Assembly: GCA_964609965.1 (NCBI GenBank)
Contig: CAZSTS010000005.1
Location: forward strand, 71,877 to 135,876
Length of the DNA stretch: 64,000 nt
Source: JAHJDR01 sp964609965
Lineage (GTDB): Bacteria; UBA10199; JADGCS01
Reading direction: 5' to 3'
Below the pieces are notes generated by a model that saw only the letters and a list, made by a program, of their open reading frames with translations, made no database searches and was not told the DNA's origin. The number at the start of each line of letters is the position of its first letter. Within the stretch, counting starts at the first letter, position 1. Made by a program: the position numbers and the translations under genes. Positions 61,346 through 64,000 of this stretch are shown in pieces.

Positions 61346-61619
61346 CTAAAAGGTTCCATTAGCATTCATCTCCCAATCTCTTTGGTATGATCCGAATGTT
61401 GTGACAAAATTCAAATCATCAGGGAAGGTTTCAATAGCTACTGAAGATGATTTCTTACGAAGCCTTAAGAACTTTCTTTTAACTAATTTAAGTTCTCCAT
61501 TTTCATTGTACTGGAGTGTGGCGACCATGACTATGCGTTTATAAATAACGCTGGCGACAACAATTTCGTAAACAGAATCATTGTAAAAATCTGCAACAGA
61601 GACTTTTGACGCATAGAAC
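61346..61619 (-). pseudogene. 3' remnant of an FG-GAP/VCBS-like repeat gene
   Basis: The frame reads SVADFYNDSVYEIVVASVIY, then KRIVMVATLQYNENGELK, KFLRLRKKSSS and FGSYQRDWEMNANGTF. VADF-ND--EIVVAS-..VATLQYN resembles an FG-GAP repeat. Upstream the frame meets a stop inside the inverted-repeat element at 61621, and the 5' part of the gene is absent. The 61165-61345 gap before it shows no gene. Confidence 0.65.
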
Positions 61620-61620
61620 C

Positions 61621-61768
61621 AAAAGGTGCCAGGCTACTTTCCGCAAAAATACCCCACCCACTTCTTGCTTGGTATACTTGTATTTGCTGGCATAGCAAGT
61701 GCAAAGTTAGATCTGACAATAGGAATATGCATGTACCTTTTTTTGCGGAAAGTAGCCTGGCACCTTTT
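61621..61768. repeat. REPIN/MITE-like element with 29-bp perfect terminal inverted repeats
   Basis: AAAAGGTGCCAGGCTACTTT plus CCGCAAAAA (61621-61649) and its exact reverse complement (61740-61768) flank about 90 bp of unrelated sequence without a gene. The form (two REP-like palindromic ends, 148 bp total) matches REP doublets mobilised by a REP-associated tyrosine transposase, or a non-autonomous MITE. No transposase is in the window. Confidence 0.85.
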
Positions 61769-61776
61769 AATTTGCC

Positions 61777-62988
61777 CTAGAAGAAATCCTCGCAATTAAT
61801 CCAACTACGTTCCATTGAATATTCACTGCAGGCCGCTGCCATCTCAGAGTATTGTACCTCTGGCATAGTAAGGATTCCAACGCTGACATCGTCACTGCAA
61901 TCCCATCTTTGAGCTGCTTCAAATGCGACAGATTCTTGAGTCTCTGACACAGTTGGAACTGTTTCACTGCTTGCTGCAGAAGTGTAGTCATTGCTATCAA
62001 CTGACAATCCGGTATCGCCATCCCAAGAGTCGATTCCACCACTATCCCAAGAGGACTCATGATTCGCAGCACCGTTACCTAAGGCCATAAGCAATGGAGA
62101 AGAAGAGGTCGCGTTTAAGACTTCACCTCCCGAATAGACAGCATCATAATTTATTTCTTCATTATATAAATTTGCACGATATCCAGAGAACGAGTAACCG
62201 CTACCCGCTTGTACCAACGTTCCCACACCCCAGCTTGGGCCATAATCACCCCACTCACCACTATGTGTTATCTGGATTGTCTTTGAGAGATAGGCTCCAC
62301 TGTCGTCTAAAATTCCATTGGCAACGATAGCATGCCAACCACTGCCATCAGTTTCCTGGCTCTGTCCTCTGGCAGTCATTGTTAATTCATTTGAGTCGTT
62401 TATTGTCTGACTTGTATATTCATTCTGCGCCAGATCCTCTCCGACTAAGGTACACATGAACATCTCAAATGACTCGATGGATCCTGTCGCATTCTTTGTT
62501 AGCTTCATCTTGACACGTTCTGGAGCGCCATCATCACCAGTAATAGTCAAATTGAATATATGATACTCGCCATCGTAAATATCTACATCACTGACAGAAT
62601 TACCGTATTCATCTGTTACTCCACTACTAAAATAGTCATTCATATGCCCAACAAAACAGATGATCATATCTGCTTGAGATGCTGAAATTACTGATTCTCT
62701 AAAGAGATTGAACATCTCACATGCAGCAGGACTGCTCGATGAACTAAAGAAACTGGAATCTGTTGTGCCGATCACCATTCCTGTTGTTGCAGCCTCTAAG
62801 TTTAGATCCATTGTGGAAATTGATTCCGATGCAGCAGCCATCGGGCCTGTTGCCTTTGGCAGTTCGCTCAGATCCGAAAATGCTACTACCGAAGTCGAAT
62901 CGTCTGTTTCGTCACTATTGTTGCTGCCACAGGCTGACAGACCGATCGCGAGCAGTATCACTAATGTTATTCTTAATATATTTTTCAT
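61777..62988 (-). CDS. Serine-rich WDC-motif lipoprotein (copy 2)
   Basis: 403 residues; lipobox GLSACGSN. It is collinear and nearly identical to the protein at 52998 in most blocks: TGMVIGTTDSSFFSSSSSP, MIICFVGHMNDYF, GEWGDYGPSWGVGTLVQAGS, RWDCSDDVSVGILTMPEVQY. It differs mainly near the N-terminus and in scattered residues. It is downstream (21 bp) of the partial WDC lipoprotein gene at 63010 on the same strand, so the two are probably one operon. Function unknown. Confidence 0.87.
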   Translation of the reverse strand: MKNILRITLVILLAIGLSACGSNNSDETDDSTSVVAFSDLSELPKATGPMAAASESISTMDLNLEAATTGMVIGTTDSSFFSSSSSPAACEMFNLFRESVISASQADMIICFVGHMNDYFSSGVTDEYGNSVSDVDIYDGEYHIFNLTITGDDGAPERVKMKLTKNATGSIESFEMFMCTLVGEDLAQNEYTSQTINDSNELTMTARGQSQETDGSGWHAIVANGILDDSGAYLSKTIQITHSGEWGDYGPSWGVGTLVQAGSGYSFSGYRANLYNEEINYDAVYSGGEVLNATSSSPLLMALGNGAANHESSWDSGGIDSWDGDTGLSVDSNDYTSAASSETVPTVSETQESVAFEAAQRWDCSDDVSVGILTMPEVQYSEMAAACSEYSMERSWINCEDFF

Positions 62989-63009
62989 ATTTATTCCTTT
63001 CTATTTATT

Positions 63010-64000
63010 CTATTCACCGCTTATGCCTTCAGGATCTAAATCTTCACACTGATCATCAAGCTCATCAAGCGCTTCTTCACTAGCTTCACATTCAATCAAT
63101 TCAGCAGCAATTGTTGTGGTTGTTAGGTCAATGCTTGTTGCGGATGAGCCAGATGGTATGCTGCAATCCCAGCCATCTTGATATTCAATTGAAACTGAAG
63201 AAACTTCTTGAAGGTTGCCCATGGCTGTCATTTCAGAATAATAAGGAAAATCTGAACCATCAGATTCTGTGGTAAGAGCAATAGCAGGCAAAGTTGCAGA
63301 ATCATTAAACACAAAGCCTTCAGTAAAAGTTTCATTAAAACTACTCTCGGTTTCGTTTAACTCAAGGCTAACACTGCCTCCAGCGGTAAATCCTGAGATA
63401 TCAGTCGTGGGACCAAAAACAGCATTCATGCTGACTTCAAAAACAAAACTATCAAACTCGTCGTGCATATAACCACTGATTGTGTTAATCTCATCTGTTG
63501 TGTCATAAGTGAATGTCATACTTCCATAAAATGTTCCTTCATCACCAGTTTCACTAAATTCACCCAAAACTTCCCATGTGGTATCTCGGGTATCTAAAAC
63601 AATTGAAAAAGCTTCGATTGATGGTTCTTCAAACTCTTCAATGAGACGAATGTAATAGCCTGATCCACTCAAATCTTCATTGATTGTAGAAGCTGTGACG
63701 CGTAATTCAGCGGTTTGTGTCTCACCTTCGCATTCATCGATGACAAGTACGGCCTCCGAAGTGTTACCGTATCCTGATGGAAAAGACCCTATACGACCAG
63801 TTAAAGTGCTTGTGCCCGCGTCATCACTGCTTGTAATTTCGTAATAGTTAAAAGAATCTGTAGGCACTGAAAAGTCTGATGAGTAATGCTGCTCGGCCAT
63901 TTTATAAAGGCATAAAAAACCTTCTGCTGAAACGCCAGCACTCAAGGCTGAATTCAAGGAGCAAGTGCCCCAAAAGGGTCCAAGGTTTGGTATGTACTTG
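63010..64000 (-). CDS. Partial WDC-motif secreted/lipoprotein (5' end beyond window)
   Basis: The frame is open to the right edge (KYIPNLGPFWGTCSLNSALS), so the N-terminus, probably with a lipobox, is missing. At least 329 residues. Features include FLCLYKMAEQHYSSDF, repeated acidic beta strands, and a C-terminal DGWDCSIPSGSSATSIDLTT followed by ECEASEEALDELDDQCEDL. The GWDC start of this last part is shared with the lipoproteins at 52998, 61777 and (as EWDC) 3365. Probably an outer-membrane lipoprotein in an operon with 61777. A TTG at 63957 could be mistaken for the start. Confidence 0.75.
   Translation of the reverse strand, partial: KYIPNLGPFWGTCSLNSALSAGVSAEGFLCLYKMAEQHYSSDFSVPTDSFNYYEITSSDDAGTSTLTGRIGSFPSGYGNTSEAVLVIDECEGETQTAELRVTASTINEDLSGSGYYIRLIEEFEEPSIEAFSIVLDTRDTTWEVLGEFSETGDEGTFYGSMTFTYDTTDEINTISGYMHDEFDSFVFEVSMNAVFGPTTDISGFTAGGSVSLELNETESSFNETFTEGFVFNDSATLPAIALTTESDGSDFPYYSEMTAMGNLQEVSSVSIEYQDGWDCSIPSGSSATSIDLTTTTIAAELIECEASEEALDELDDQCEDLDPEGISGE

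Noticed and set aside
63957..63959. TTG as start of the right-edge gene
   Set aside because: The frame stays open to the window edge and the sequence before it is coding-like, so the gene is simply cut by the window.

Overview
The window is AT-rich DNA from a Gram-negative (diderm) bacterium. It encodes two OmpA-type outer-membrane proteins and about ten lipoproteins with clear lipoboxes, one of them carrying a GGTEFGNP start after the lipidated cysteine. It also encodes a TIGR02147/DUF4423-type regulator, a CSLREA-like beta-helix protein and secreted proteins with a C-terminal Cys plus membrane anchor tag. Together these suggest an uncultured Bdellovibrionota- or deltaproteobacteria-like lineage. 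This placement is inference from family content; no rRNA is present.

Layout. 1-20.6 kb is host chromosome dominated by cell-surface genes: a partial secreted or propeller protein running off the left edge, a TPP riboswitch in front of an unrecognised membrane protein, a lipoprotein with an internal pilin-like segment, an OmpA protein and a giant SBBP/Ig-repeat protein. These are followed by a beta-helix lipoprotein, an acyltransferase-hydrolase fusion, a CSLREA protein, a regulator plus two paralogous lipoproteins with shared palindromic operators, and srkA.

20.96-47.58 kb is a composite genomic island at a tRNA-Lys(CUU) gene. A 43-bp att core (the 3' part of the tRNA) occurs three times, at 20961, 31690 and 47535, so two elements sit in tandem. 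Element 1 (about 10.7 kb) has no integrase and carries a nitrilase-like gene, two different AbiE-type toxin-antitoxin pairs and a 1374-residue HTH-Mrr nuclease-STAND NTPase protein. Element 2 (about 15.8 kb) carries an XRE-retron reverse transcriptase-RecB/Cas4-like nuclease-DUF1016 nuclease-HNH operon, a complete type I restriction-modification system, a replication-relaxation protein, a TraD/VirD4-like coupling protein, an AlpA-like excisionase and a tyrosine integrase. Both elements share a conserved left end with repeats that look like integrase arm sites. Element 1 therefore looks like a cis-mobilisable defence cargo that can use the integrase of element 2.

47.6-64 kb returns to chromosome: fragments of an integrase and of the RecB-like nuclease, intergenic repeat families, a second OmpA protein, several lipoproteins, a GNAT-flavin reductase pair, a DEAD-box helicase, a large unrecognised protein, and a REPIN-like inverted-repeat element that cuts into a decayed gene. 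Two nearly identical lipoproteins at 53.0 and 61.8 kb are in opposite orientation.

The strongest candidates for a new system are the retron-type RT operon with three nucleases (31.9-37.4 kb) and the single-gene HTH-Mrr-STAND protein (27.4-31.5 kb).
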